Shown piece by piece: positions 12,374-23,137 of a stretch of DNA of 64,000 nt; positions within the stretch are counted from its first letter, which is position 1; every line of letters starts with the position of its first letter. Both the position numbers and the translations under genes were made by a program. The notes under the pieces were generated by a model. It saw only the letters and a program-made list of their open reading frames with translations. It was not told the origin of the DNA and ran no database searches. This DNA is from Zerene cesonia. Lineage: Eukaryota; Arthropoda; Insecta; Lepidoptera; Pieridae. The DNA lies in contig NC_052124.1 of assembly GCF_012273895.1 (NCBI RefSeq), positions 1,302,001-1,366,000 of the forward strand. Direction: 5' to 3'.

Positions 12374-12554
12374 TCACTATATAGTATAAAACAAAGTCGC
12401 TTTCTTTGTACCTATCTGTATGTATGCTTAAATTTTTAAAACTACCCTACGGATTTTGATGGGTTTTTTTTATCGAGTGATTCAAGAGGAAGGTTTATAT
12501 GTATTATAACATCTATTCTAGATAAACGCGTGCGAAGTCGCGGGCAAAAGCTAG
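12374..12554 (+). mobile_element. Helitron-like element, copy 1 of a two-copy family
   Basis: Starts TCACTATATAGTATAAAAC, contains GAGTGATTCAAGAGGAAGG, and ends GCGTGCGAAGTCGCGGGCAA plus AAGCTAG. It aligns along its whole length with 14476-14669. Confidence 0.7.
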
Positions 12555-13110
12555 TTGAAAATGAGCTAAATATGAAAGGGACGTCAACGATACATGACAG
12601 ATCAATGCAAACTGTTTTTTTAATTCATTTATGGCTACCTACACATATTTGATATTTTATGACAATTTTATATATAACACGTTACCTTGTAAATACAAAG
12701 CTAGAATTTACCATATAAAAGTTACTAAAAATACTCCACAATCGCTCAAAATACATTGTACAAAACTCAGTACAGAGCGTACGGTTGTCATCGCTGTTTT
12801 ACAATGGAATTATTTAAATAGCCTTCACACATGCGGTCTACAGTTTGTCATGTAAATAAGGCGTTCCCACAAGCCACGAAGGAATGGATTTGCGGTATAC
12901 AAGAGTCTTGTCGGTTCTTAGCTGATGATTACTGTCATATGAGTGTATTTACTCTGTGTAGTGTGTGCATTCAAATACTAGGTTTAAAATCAACACTTGG
13001 TTTAAAATCTCATTCATTTTTAACATACTAGTGGAACGTGTGTATGTCACTCAGTGTAGTTGCAGCTTTCTTATGAATTTTTGAAACCGGTCCAATGGTT
13101 GTGCCTGAAA

Positions 13111-13272
13111 AAGTTATAAACAAACAAAATTACAGAAGTTTTCTCTTTATAATTTAGTGGCGAAGTACTCTTTATGATCGTCAAAGCACTAATCTTAAAG
13201 TTATAAACAAACAAAATTACAGAAGTTTTCTCTTTATAATATAGTGGTGAAGTACTCTTTATGATCGTCAAA
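13111..13272. repeat. Tandem duplication, 87-bp period, two units
   Basis: Units 13111-13185 and 13198-13272 are nearly identical, each running from AAGTTATAAACAAACAAAAT to TTTATGATCGTCAAA, with a few substitutions (GGCGAAG versus GGTGAAG). The unit is not seen elsewhere in the window. Confidence 0.85.
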
Positions 13273-13631
13273 TCTTTTTTAACGATAGCACGTGGAGTTA
13301 GTGCGTGTTTGACCATATATCCGCGTAGTGTATAGGACATAATTCGGCGACATAGCGCTGCGTCAGGTTAGCGTTTTGACGCGCTAAACATGCGTTCTAT
13401 CTCACAAAGCCATTAAAAGTGTAATTTTTTATCAGCCCACTTATTTAAGAACAGTTTATATATTCGGACCGCATATAAAGAGTCGTATAAGTCAAGAACG
13501 TCTCAAGGGATTTTAATAATATTACGATTATAATTGTTTAACATGAATAGTTTGCAAAGGTTGTCTGGGCGCAGCCGGGGCGAGCAGGAATTATTGTTGA
13601 ATTGGCTTTTGCTAGTCTTTCGAAATCAAAT

Positions 13632-13934
13632 GCAGTGGTGGCTCAGTGGTGAGAACCTCGGACTTCAAAATCGATAAGTCGGGGTTCGAGACCGGGCGAG
13701 CGTGCAGGAAGTAAATTGATTTTTCAATTTATCTGCGCATGGGGATAACCATCACCACTGCTTAAAACGGTGAAGGAAAACATCGTGAGGAAACCGGCAT
13801 GTCCAAGAATCAAAAGTTCGACGACATGTGACATCTGCCAACCCGCACTTGGCCAGCGTGGTGGATTATGGCCTGAACCCTCATAGGAGGCCTGTGTCCC
13901 AGCAGTGGGAACATATATGGGCTGATGATGATGA
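13632..13934 (+). mobile_element. tRNA-derived SINE (family S1), full length
   Basis: About 300 bp. The head carries a Pol III A box in GTGGCTCAGTGGTGAGAACC and a B box in GGGGTTCGAGACC. The body includes AAAACGGTGAAGGAAAACAT and CACTTGGCCAGCGTGGTGGA. The 3' end is GGGCTGATGATGATGA. The head, body and simple TGA-repeat tail fit lepidopteran tRNA-derived SINEs. Other copies: 29066, 40843, 52733. Confidence 0.85.
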
Positions 13935-14475
13935 GTCTTTCGAAATCATCTATATTCCTTGTGTGTGTGTTGTGTTAATGATCGGTAAATATGTCTACTC
14001 TTATGTCTCGAAGAGCATAACAATCGACCGATGTTCACTTCAATATATCGCCCGTTTCAGCTAACCAAAAAACGAGAACATCCACTTGATAGGTAAATGA
14101 AAAATATTTTAAAACATTCCTGGCTAAGGCCCCAGTTGCCATTAAACAATATTAATCTGCCCGTAAGATAAATCTTTACGGAGCTTTAACGAAAAACTAT
14201 GATTAACGTAGCCTCAGATTTATGGGTAGCAGAGAACAGATCTGAACTCAGCCATCTGCCTTATAAGATCCCTTAAATCTTGTAGCAATAAATAATTCAT
14301 GAACAGCCTTTCGCTCCGATCATTGAGGATTTGTTTGATAGAAAGGGTTAGGGTTTGTTTTGATTAATGATAATTTGGAGGTAGTAAGCTCGATCCCATT
14401 GTTGTTTTTAACGAGAATACGAGGAAACGAGATCGCCGGTTCTCCATGGATTAAGTGGATTAAAAAACCCTTAAA

Positions 14476-14669
14476 TCACTACATCGTATAAAACGAAGGC
14501 GCTCTCTCTGTCCCTATGTCCCTATGTATGCTTAAATCTTTAACTACGCCACGGATTTTGATGGGGTTTTTTTAATTGATAGAGTGATTCAAGAGGAAGG
14601 TTTATATGTATAATAACAACTATTAAACTACTCCGAATTAACGCGTGCGAAGCCGCGGGCAAAAGCTAG
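14476..14669 (+). mobile_element. Helitron-like element, copy 2 of a two-copy family
   Basis: Same order as 12374-12554: TCACTACATCGTATAAAACG start, GAGTGATTCAAGAGGAAGG in the middle, GCGTGCGAAGCCGCGGGCAA plus AAGCTAG end. Confidence 0.7.
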
Positions 14670-14711
14670 TTTGTTATAAAATACATTTGCAACAATTTAA
14701 ATATTATGGGT

Positions 14712-14880
14712 ATAGCGGTCCGTCCCGGCTTGCCCGTGGTACATATATACCTTATAGCCTTTATCAATAAATGGCCTATATAACACTGAAGGATTTTTTC
14801 AAATCGGACCAGTAGTTCCCGAGATTTGCGCGTTCAACTAAACAAACAAACTCTTCAGCGATATTATACTACGAGTATAG
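14712..14880 (-). repeat. Helitron-like element (reverse), end degraded
   Basis: Plus strand begins TAGCGGTCCGTCCCGGCTTG, then TATCAATAAATGGCCTATAT and AGTTCCCGAGATTTGCGCG. It is closest to 35439-35589. Confidence 0.6.
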
Positions 14881-15292
14881 ATTGTATTTATCAGATATCA
14901 ATTAATAAATAGAACCATCAATACGCCTATATTACAATTTGAAAGCAATTATCTGTTATTATACTTTTTGCATATTTTATTCACCACCAACGACTAATTG
15001 CCTAATAGCATAACAGTTCTCCTGAGACAAACGTTCAGCTGCGACATATTACTAAAACACCCGACGGCACACATCTCCACAACGATCATTGTCTTCGAAA
15101 CGACCCAACTTTAAGCTCACAGCGCTTCAACAAACACTACGAGAAACATAAACAAGAACAGAACTGTTCACTTCCATTGCCAGTCCGCTAATTATCCCTT
15201 AAACATATATTAACATCACCAGTTTAACTATACTGTCCAAAAGTTTGTGTCTGCACAGGTAATGCACATATCAAGTGATATTAACTTAATGC

Positions 15293-15773
15293 TGCATTTA
15301 CACATTCGCGTGAATAGCTACACGAATAACGAACACGCATAATATGTAAAACTAGCTGTTCCCCGCACCTTCGCTCGCGCGGTCTTGATAAATTTTTAAG
15401 GTATAAACTCTCATCCCCAATTTTATTCCCTTGGGGGTAGAATTGATCAAAATCCTGTCTTAGCCGATGCCTATTTAATAACATCTATCAGCATGCCAAT
15501 TTTTCAGCCCGATTCGACTGGATTTCGGTCTGGGCTGTGCGATGATAGATCGCTATGTCAGTCAGACACCTTTGAGTTATATGAGTTATATATGTATATA
15601 TTCATCTTGAGATTCGAGTATTCGTGTCACCGGTATGTACATCGTAATACGTAAGTAATCAACGGGAAGACGAATGTGTGACCCGTGGTTTGCGTCGACA
15701 CTTGTATATAAAGTTTTCGTCGAATATATCGCCGAATGATGAGGCGAACAGCGAATAGGAATGTGTAAATGCA
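15293..15773. mobile_element. Terminal-inverted-repeat element with nested insertion
   Basis: The ends are exact 15-bp inverted repeats, TGCATTTACACATTC at 15293-15307 and GAATGTGTAAATGCA at 15759-15773. Subterminal sequence also pairs loosely (GCGTGAATAGC / GCGAATAGG). No transposase is encoded, so it is a MITE-like DNA transposon. The interior from 15352 is a Helitron-like insertion (listed separately). I could not settle the target duplication. Confidence 0.65.
15352..15595 (-). repeat. Helitron-like element nested in the inverted-repeat element
   Basis: Plus strand starts CTAGCTGTTCCCCGCACCTT, continues with CCCAATTTTATTCCCTTGGG, and fades near 15590. The reverse reading ends in a GC-rich hairpin and CTAG like other family members. 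The right border is approximate. Confidence 0.5.
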
Positions 15774-15917
15774 CCATAAAGTAAATCTGTTGTGTTTCGG
15801 TTTGTATGTCTTTACTGAAGTTAGTAATGACTTGTTTTTACTATTAGTTTGATGTAAAATTCTTATGTCTCACACGTTTCCCTAACATACGTTCTTATAA
15901 ATTCTGCTCCTACTTAA

Positions 15918-16117
15918 TCCTACTAATATTATAAATGCGAAAGTTTGTAAGGATGAGTGTGTGTTTGTAGCTCTCTCACGCAGAAACTACTGAACCGATT
16001 GTAATGAAATTTGGCACGTAGACAGCTGGACAACTGGAATAACATATGGGCAACTTTTTATCCCGATATTCCTACGGGATACGGACTTACGCAGGTGAAA
16101 CCGCGTGGCGCAGCCAG
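15918..16117 (+). mobile_element. Helitron-like element, main family (H1)
   Basis: 200 bp: TCCTACTAATATTATAAATG start, a CTCTCACGCAGAAACTACTG segment, TATCCCGATATTCCTACGGG, then the GCAGGTGAAACCGCG hairpin and GCAGCCAG end (normal end CTAG). Confidence 0.8.
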
Positions 16118-17403
16118 TATAAAATACCAATAAACTGTTTTAACTGTTAGTACAAAACGACAATAATTAAATGTTGTTTTTTTTATATATATTTTCCAAT
16201 AAATATTACATGAAGCCCCTGTCACTAGAGTGCATATGTAATATACGCTCATTGTATGCGATTCTGTCAACATTGTGAAAACAAATTTTTCTTTCAGATG
16301 AATTTATCGCAATAACAAATCCGAAGTTACAAAGGCAAGCCGTAAATAATGTTCAATAAAGAGCGGTAAAAGTCGCACGATGTCCGCGAATTTATATGGT
16401 TTTAGTAGACACAAAGCGTTTATTGCGGCATACATTTACAACGTGAATCTAATTAAAATGGCCGTCACTTACACCGTACTGAATAATAAAAACAAGCAAA
16501 TATAGCAAGTAAGTTTTTGATATGTGTGTGTGATTTTTTTTAAGTTATGCTTAAGTTCAGGGTTCTATAGTATGTAAATAATATAATGTTCATTGTACGG
16601 GTTGGTTTTATACTGAAATAAAATAAATATGCGTTATAAAGAATGAAAGGAAAGTATTTAATATTTCTTTAGCTGAATGTGTATCTACGAGTTACAAACA
16701 CTACGCTATCCAGGCGCAAGACAGCTTCTTTTATATAACCAAAGAAATAATTATGTTGTCAGATAATATTTACCATATATGTAAATTGCAGTATTGTGTA
16801 TTAAGTCTTAAATAAGTAATAAAAGAATTTAAGAAACAGAATTTAAGTTACTGCAAAATAAACAAGTAAAGTAAGTAATACATTTACTGTAAATTGCAAA
16901 AAATAAAAATTAAATTATAGCAAAGCAGACATGCTTTTATTTTTCTATATTTTTTTCTATTTGTGTACCTTATATGTTTTGTATAATTATTTACAGTAAT
17001 GGGCTACAAAATGCTAGTTACATATAATAATTCATGCTAGTTAGCTAGATCAGAAATGTGTTTAAGACGGAGCGAGCACTGCGTGTAGTAAAAGAAAAAA
17101 CTTTTATTTAACCACTTTTTTATTATGATAGCACTCATACAACATCAATACTTGTTAATGTGTTAATGTTATGAGATCGGTGTAATAGAAGGATTTTAGT
17201 ATCCATTAACTCTTCTCGTTTGTTTTCATTTTTAGGGTGCCCGAACACTTTGTCGTCATAAGCAAGATTTCTTAGAGCACCAAGCTTGAACATTAGAGCT
17301 TAATGAAGTAAATTGCCAGCAATAACCATCTGTGTTGCGAATATTGCTAACACGGTTTATTCAGATTTTTTTGGAAGCAATTTGTTCTTGCTTGTATGTT
17401 TAA

Positions 17404-17571
17404 GACCGAGGACCGGGTAGGGTGAGGAATAGGAAACCGGCCTCCGGCTCCCTCACTCACCGTACGAAATAAAGTATCCTTCTATTTCACGTCGATTTTC
17501 TTTAGGTCTGTGGTACCTACTCCGATGTAAGCTGGTCTAATTCGCGCCAAAACGTGCTCGATTCCCACAAT
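17404..17571 (-). repeat. Retroposon R1, 5' half
   Basis: Contains GGCCTCCGGCTCCCTCACTC, TTTCACGTCGATTTTC and GTGCTCGATTCCCACAAT in R1 order, on the minus strand. The 3' palindrome half is absent. Confidence 0.6.
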
Positions 17572-17769
17572 ATGGAGTGTGAAAAACATTCTGGACCCTT
17601 ACAATGTCTCCTTACCAATTGACGAGAGTTTGGTGTGCATTAATTACGTAGAAAAAAAATGATAAAATGTTACACATATATACATATTGAAGGGAAAACG
17701 ACCAAAGAAGATCATGACAGCAGACGATAAGCGAATATAAATACAATTAAATAAGTCCATTTACTCTGC

Positions 17770-17921
17770 CTTTTTTATATAGTGGGGAAATCTTGCATAA
17801 TTACCCATGGCCCCCGGGGAAGAGGTCGTGGGTTATGTCGGATTCCTAAAACCCCACTACTACGACTAAAACCCCACTGTGTTCCGACGAGCCACATAAG
17901 TGAAGTGGCCACGGGTGCTTG
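17770..17921 (-). repeat. Retroposon-like repeat, GTGGGGAAATCTTGCAT family, copy 1
   Basis: T-rich start (an A tail on the minus strand), then AGTGGGGAAATCTTGCATAA, CATGGCCCCCGGGGAAGAGG, GGGTTATGTCGGATTC and GCCACGGGTGCT. It matches 22350-22493 apart from small indels. Confidence 0.65.
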
Positions 17922-18760
17922 TTAGAATTCGTCCGCGACCTACTCTATTTGCCTACGTATCCAGACTTCCAGCTGACCAAACTAAACAAAGGAATTCTTG
18001 CAAAAGGTTCCAATGTTAGTAACTTGTTAATACTTCGAAGACACATGTTTTCGCTTGGTTACCTTTCTTTAATACATAAAATGAAAAAGCAATGTCAACT
18101 GTCAACCCTTCTCACAGCGGGACCGAGTTTTTATTTGCAAGCAAATTGTGTAGTGGAGATAAAATTTGTTATTACACTTTTTACAACAAAAGTCTTTGAT
18201 GTTCGGAGCTTTATCTACTAAATTAAGTTACATAAAACTCAAAAAAACTATTCTTGAAAAATGGACTTAACTAAACTGTCCAATTTTGGTCTTTTACATA
18301 GTACAGGTACGTAAGAAAATTATTTAATCCTGACAACCCAAATCAGGAAAATAACTCATGAAACTATTGTTTTGTTACTGATTCTCTTTAAGGTATATAA
18401 AATTGGGTAAAATCTAATGTAAAAGAGTCAGGTATATACAAACATATCAACTTATATATGGAGAAAGCTAATAAAGTCATTATAAAAATATGTAAGATAA
18501 TATGTTTAGAGACAATATACATAGTCTATATAACATAATGTTAGCGTCTAATTTTTTATTTGAATATATACAAATAAAATCCGATTGTTAAAATAACTTA
18601 TTTAAATTGACATCTGGCGCACTCTTTACTTCGAGGATTGCGATGTAATTGAATTCATCCAGTTATTCTGCCAGTATATACGACCTTCTAATTAAAACGA
18701 TGCTTAAGGTAGCCTGACATTCCGGAAAGTAAACCTACCTATTCGCTTTTCACATTAACA

Positions 18761-18895
18761 CTAGCTGTGACCCGCGGTTAAAACCGCGTAAGCGTGCTGC
18801 GTAACCGTATCCCGTAGGAATAACGGTATAAAAAGTGCCTATGTGTTATTTCAGTTGTCCAGCTATCTACGAAGCAAAATAGTATTATTATTCAC
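18761..18895 (-). repeat. Helitron-like H1, truncated
   Basis: Plus strand: CTAGCTGTGACCCGCGG, then CCGTATCCCGTAGGAATAAC and AGTTGTCCAGCTATCTACGA. It breaks off before the TCCTACTAAT end. Confidence 0.65.
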
Positions 18896-19041
18896 CAATA
18901 GATATAAGGAAAAAAAAAACACGAATAAAATACGAATATGACATTTTCTAAAAAAAATTTCTAGCTAGATCGATTTATCGCCCCCGAAACCCCCTGTATA
19001 CTAAATTTCATGAAAATCGTTGGAGCCGATTCCGAGATTCC

Positions 19042-19042
<1 letters not shown>

Positions 19043-19090
<48 letters not shown>

Positions 19091-19092
19091 CA
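19043..19092. repeat. (TA)n microsatellite
   Basis: About 50 bp of TA dinucleotides with one ACATA interruption, likely highly variable in length. Confidence 0.9.
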
Positions 19093-20802
19093 AGAATTGC
19101 TCGTTTAAAGGTATAAGATAAACTAAACAATTTCAGGTTAATTTAATGCCTTTCCTTACGAACGTAACCAACTCGTAAAACAACGGATGCGCTGGATTTA
19201 AACCGGTAAACTAAGGCATGTATCAACAAGTTCCTCACACATTTGTCAAGTACGTAGCATTCCGTTCGTTTGTTGAATAATTCAACAGCCTGAAGGAGTT
19301 TCGGCGAAAATTAGAAGGAATTTCGAGAAGTTTTACGCAATTCTAAGTGAAGGTAATGTTTCAGCTACGTGTAATGGAAGAATTTCGGTTAGTTGAGTCA
19401 TTTGAATGAAATAGTTTTGCGAGTGACATCTGTGTGAGGTATTTCAGTTTGAGCGCTTCTTTAGAAAGTGCTAAGCGTTTCGTTAGCGTTTTGGTATTTA
19501 ATATGTGCATGCTATTCAAATTCTAATGATAACTTCAGAAGTACTATCTAAGAATGTCCAGGCCTCGTTTCACAAGATCAAAACCCTTAGCTTACCAAAG
19601 TTCCTGTAAAGACCATGTACAATATCAAACAACGCATAGAAACACGTCCTATTCAAACGAAAAAGGTTGCAAGACTGCTATTCAGGCATTGAGCCGGCCT
19701 TAAAGGAATATAGGCCGCTGCTATATACGGAATCTGTGTCAGTTTCGGCTGCAGCCTTCCTCTGAATGATTAATAGATGCTTTAATCAAAAACCTTGCTT
19801 ACAGCGTGATAATACGTGTTTTAAAGACTTCTCATGTTAGCTGTGATATTATAATATTTAAGGTGAATGCTTTTATTTGTTTACGTACGAAGTGGGTGAA
19901 ACCGCACAGCATAACTAGTAAAATATTTACAATCTTTCCCCTATATATTATTTGTATAGATATATGTATAAAGCATTTGTAATAACGTTTATTACGAGCC
20001 ATTCAACAGCACCAAGCGCACTTCGTTAATTGACCACCAAATTGGAGTCCACCGTACGTCACCTTAATAGATTAAGATGGATACGCAATATTGATTAGAG
20101 ACACTTAGTGTGTCCTAGGCAGAAGTAGGTACATGTGCGGGCGTAGACAAATGGCACGGTTGTGGAATAGAATGTTTATTTTGGGATTGATTTATGCCTA
20201 CGATGATCTATTTCATGTAATTTTTTAGTCGAAGGACGCACACAACAAATAAATACGTATTTATGTTCTTAAGATAATGTAGTTTTAAATTAAAAACAAG
20301 TGAAGAAATAATGTTAAAATTAAAACAACAAAAACTTCGTATTCTTTATTAACTTATTTCGATATTAATGAATTTTGGGGTTATATATATTATAGAAGTG
20401 TAAAAACAAGCTTTGCAGATCTCGAGAAATACTGATGACATGATGGCGGATGGAGGCTTTTATTCTTTTCCTCACCTTTTCTAGTATATTCCTTCATTCC
20501 CACCAATCCTTTGATTATCCCTTGCTCCTTAAAATCAGGCAACACGGTGGCCTCTATAAATTTCGCACACGAGTAAAACTACATGTGGAAGTTTGTGTAC
20601 ATAATTTATTTAGGTTCAAACACACAAAAGCGTTCACACCGTACCCGTATTCATAGTGACATGAAGATAGTGTCAGTGACGTCACTGTCCCTAGTGACAA
20701 TGTGACAAATGACAGATCCGCTCTGACATTTGACAGCTTGTGAAAAATTACCGCGGATTTATACTCGATTTAGGAAAGGGGTGAGCTATCCTATTAATCC
20801 TA

Positions 20803-21004
20803 TCCTACTAAATTTATAAATGCGAAAGTTTGTAAGGATGTGTGTATGTTTGTTGCTCTTTCACGCAAAAACTATTGAACCAATTGCAATGAAATCTGGT
20901 ACGTAGATAGCTGGACAACTGGAATAATATATAGGCAGGTATTTTTATTCCGATATTCCTACGGGATACGGACTTACGCGGGTGAAACCGCGGGGCGCAC
21001 CTAG
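20803..21004 (+). mobile_element. Helitron-like element H1
   Basis: TCCTACTAAATTTATAAATG start, TCTTTCACGCAAAAACTATT, ATTCCGATATTCCTACGGG, hairpin CGCGGGTGAAACCGCG, and end GGGCGCACCTAG. Full length, about 202 bp. Confidence 0.85.
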
Positions 21005-21633
21005 TTTAATTATAATCTAGAATATATTTCCCCCTGGATTACCGTTAATAAAAAAGGCTTACCTTGAATGTTAGTATGCAACCGAAACTTTTAAGACGTA
21101 AACTTTTAGATTCAATTTTAACCCAATTTAAACAGACAGATTTGATTAAAACCTAAACTAGTTTGATGAACGAAATTTTACATCTGTATTTCTTACTATC
21201 CTAGGATAGGGAAGGATCGCCAGAATTAAATAATATATTTTCTTACGTATACTCTGCTTATAAGTGAGATACATTTATTGATTCGATGTGTCCTAGGTTT
21301 CTTTTTTATTTATTTTTTTTTTTATCAATGTTTATTATTATTTATTATGGCTGTTTTTAAATCGACTCTTTAATGTGTAACGATCAAACAAACACGTCTA
21401 TAAATTTTTTTATTCTAATCTACATTTACAGACTTTAGTTGAATAAATAAAAAAATTAAGTATTTGATTAGTTTATTACTAAACGCAAAGTAATTGATAT
21501 TAGATAAATAGAAATACTGTCGTCATAATGAAATAATATAGAGGCCAAAGATAAGCACACATTCATATATGAAATAATGTCTTGCTGACAATTGGATGAT
21601 CTATCATCTGTACCCTACCATACGGGGTCTTTG

Positions 21634-21800
21634 AACCGACGTCAAAAAGAGGAGGTTATCAATAAAACTGTATAAATATCTTTTTTTTTATTTTTTTACC
21701 TCAAAACTTTGGGTGGGTGAACCGATTTCGATGATTATTTTTTATTCGAAAACTGGTGCCTCTCAATAAAATTTAGCTTAATTTGGATTATAAAAAAGTG
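21634..21800 (+). repeat. Repeat of the ACCGACGTCAAAAAGAGGAGG family
   Basis: ACCGACGTCAAAAAGAGGAG, then a T-rich run, GGGTGAACCGATTTCGATGA and a truncated TATTCGAAAACTGGTGCC segment, in the same order as 25057 and 59938. Confidence 0.5.
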
Positions 21801-21824
21801 GTTTATTTGTATGTTAAAAATTGG

Positions 21825-21945
21825 ATTTATATTGTATTTTCTTGTGTTTGAGTTTACGCGAGTATTATACATTCTCCCCGTGACCACGCTCGCTGTAAAG
21901 TGTTCGAAACGTCGGGTTAATAATATAATGTTTTTAATTTCTATT
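21825..21945 (-). repeat. Piece of the fold-back-associated repeat
   Basis: ATTTTCTTGTGTTTGAGTTT, then CCCCGTGACCACGCTCGCTG and GTTCGAAACGTCGGGTTAAT. This is the reverse of the spacer of the fold-back element at 4243-4880 and of 37730-37900. Confidence 0.65.
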
Positions 21946-22349
21946 ATATATAGTACCATTTTCTCCTATATACTTACCAACAATAACGTGAGATACGTGC
22001 GTGCTCACTATACATAACAGAAAAAGCAGCCTAGTAGAAACTGCGTGACATATAGTCATTCGCTTTCAGGTCATATGTAACCCGCAATATCGGAAACAAA
22101 AGCATTCATGGCGAACAAACAACTGTTTTGTTTATCTCTGTGTCTGTCTATATCTAGCCATAGCTTCTATAGCTATATATAACCTAGTTCTTAGTATTGA
22201 TTATTCAAAAATATTTTAGTGCCCGTTTAACATTTCTATTTTATTAGTTTTTAATAGTGTGTTAATAACGTGCTTTTACTGAATTATATAAACTGTTTTA
22301 CAATATAACAACAAACTAAAATATAAATTATCGTCATTCTCTAATAGGT

Positions 22350-22493
22350 TACCTTTTTTTTATAGTGGGGAAATCTTGCATAGATACCCACGGCCCCCGG
22401 GGATGGAGCTGTGGGTTATGTCGGATTCTTACCGACCAAAACCCCAATGTGTTCCGTCGAGCCACTTGAGTGAAGGGGCCACGGGAGCTGGTT
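22350..22493 (-). repeat. Retroposon-like repeat, GTGGGGAAATCTTGCAT family, copy 2
   Basis: TATAGTGGGGAAATCTTGCA, CACGGCCCCCGGGGATGGAG and GGCCACGGGAGCTGG, preceded by a T-run equal to an A tail on the minus strand. It matches 17770-17921. Confidence 0.65.
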
Positions 22494-22510
22494 AACCTCT
22501 AATAAGTTAC

Positions 22511-22765
22511 CTAAACGATTTCATCTGTATCTATGATAGGAGGAACTCCCAGAATAATTGTCAACGTTTTTAGAACTTGTTTTAAAATTTTAAAATCATT
22601 AATATTGTAACCAGTTGCTAAGTCTAAGTATACTTTAGGATCCGCGTTAAAAGTATTGAATAAGTCGCTGCACGGAGGCGAAACGCTCTCTGAAGTTTTA
22701 GAAGGAGTTTTCTTATCTGCCAACTCGAGTCGGATTAGAACTTGCCGACTTAAAAATTGTAAATA
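22511..22765 (-). pseudogene. Unrecognised ORF remnant, minus strand
   Basis: An open frame of about 80 codons ending in a stop at 22511-22513, with no ATG. It opens just after an in-frame TAG and carries RLELADKKTPSK near its start and ends GVPPIIDTDEIV. Composition is protein-like (KVYLDLATGYNINDFK). With no start codon it could be a terminal exon or a broken gene piece. It diverges from the + strand ORF at 22780, and both contain the pentapeptide LELAD near their heads. I recognise no family. Confidence 0.35.
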
Positions 22766-22989
22766 CTAAATTTACTGAAATGGTTAATAAGTATGGGGAG
22801 AAATATATGGTAATCTTTCTACACGATGATCGGTCAATTATATTTTTGCTTATAAACGAGGGCAAACCGTTTCCTTACATAACGCGTTACGGCGACAGTC
22901 TGACTAGTTGTGTCGTAGCAAAAAATGTCCTCATAACATTTCTTCATGTCGAAGCTAAATTGATAGACGTTTTGTATAAAATTTTATAA
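22703..22989 (+). pseudogene. Unrecognised ORF remnant, plus strand
   Basis: An open frame from after the TAG near 22698 to TAA at 22987-22989. The first in-frame ATG is at 22780, giving 69 residues starting MVNKYGEKYMVIFLHDDR and ending LIDVLYKIL. Upstream of that ATG the frame stays open and reads VGLELADLKIVNTKFTE, so the conserved part may begin before the Met. No hydrophobic signal, zinc site or known motif is seen. It lies only 149 bp before CP1 but is not in frame with it. It may be a relic of a mobile or captured gene, or an exon of an unknown gene. Confidence 0.35.
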
Positions 22990-23056
22990 ATTGTAATGTA
23001 ACATATAACGATATATCACGTTATCAATTAAGGTTATAATGCCAATAAATACTTAC

Positions 23057-23073
23057 GATAAATTTTATATATT
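23057..23073 (+). promoter_or_regulatory. Putative CP1 core promoter (GATA site and TATA-like box)
   Basis: GATAA at 23057-23061 is followed by TTTATATATTA at about 23064-23073, some 65-75 bp before the CP1 start codon. A TATA box here would place the transcript start near 23100. Placement is by spacing only. Confidence 0.35.
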
Positions 23074-23137
23074 AAAGATTACTTTGTCTGGGTTGTAAAA
23101 TGTCGATTGTCGCATTAGGTAATTTGATACCAAAAAG

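Larger units (their letters stand above)
1684..22300. other. Gene-free stretch dominated by interspersed repeats
   Basis: Across about 20.6 kb between the channel and the unknown ORFs near 22.5 kb I find no exon chain with family resemblance. Open frames are short (100 codons or fewer), AT-driven, and many overlap repeats listed separately. Repeat-free pieces such as 7400-8250, 10650-11400 and 16300-17200 are plain AT-rich sequence in which I see nothing. Short exons of distal genes or enhancers could be missed by eye. Confidence 0.6.

Noticed and set aside
13111..13272. CRISPR-like direct repeats
   Set aside because: Only two long units, no regular spacers, and a eukaryotic context.
17919..18221. 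100-codon + strand ORF beside a retroposon
   Set aside because: It begins inside repeat sequence, has no domain-like composition and no splice-linked neighbours; it is likely chance.
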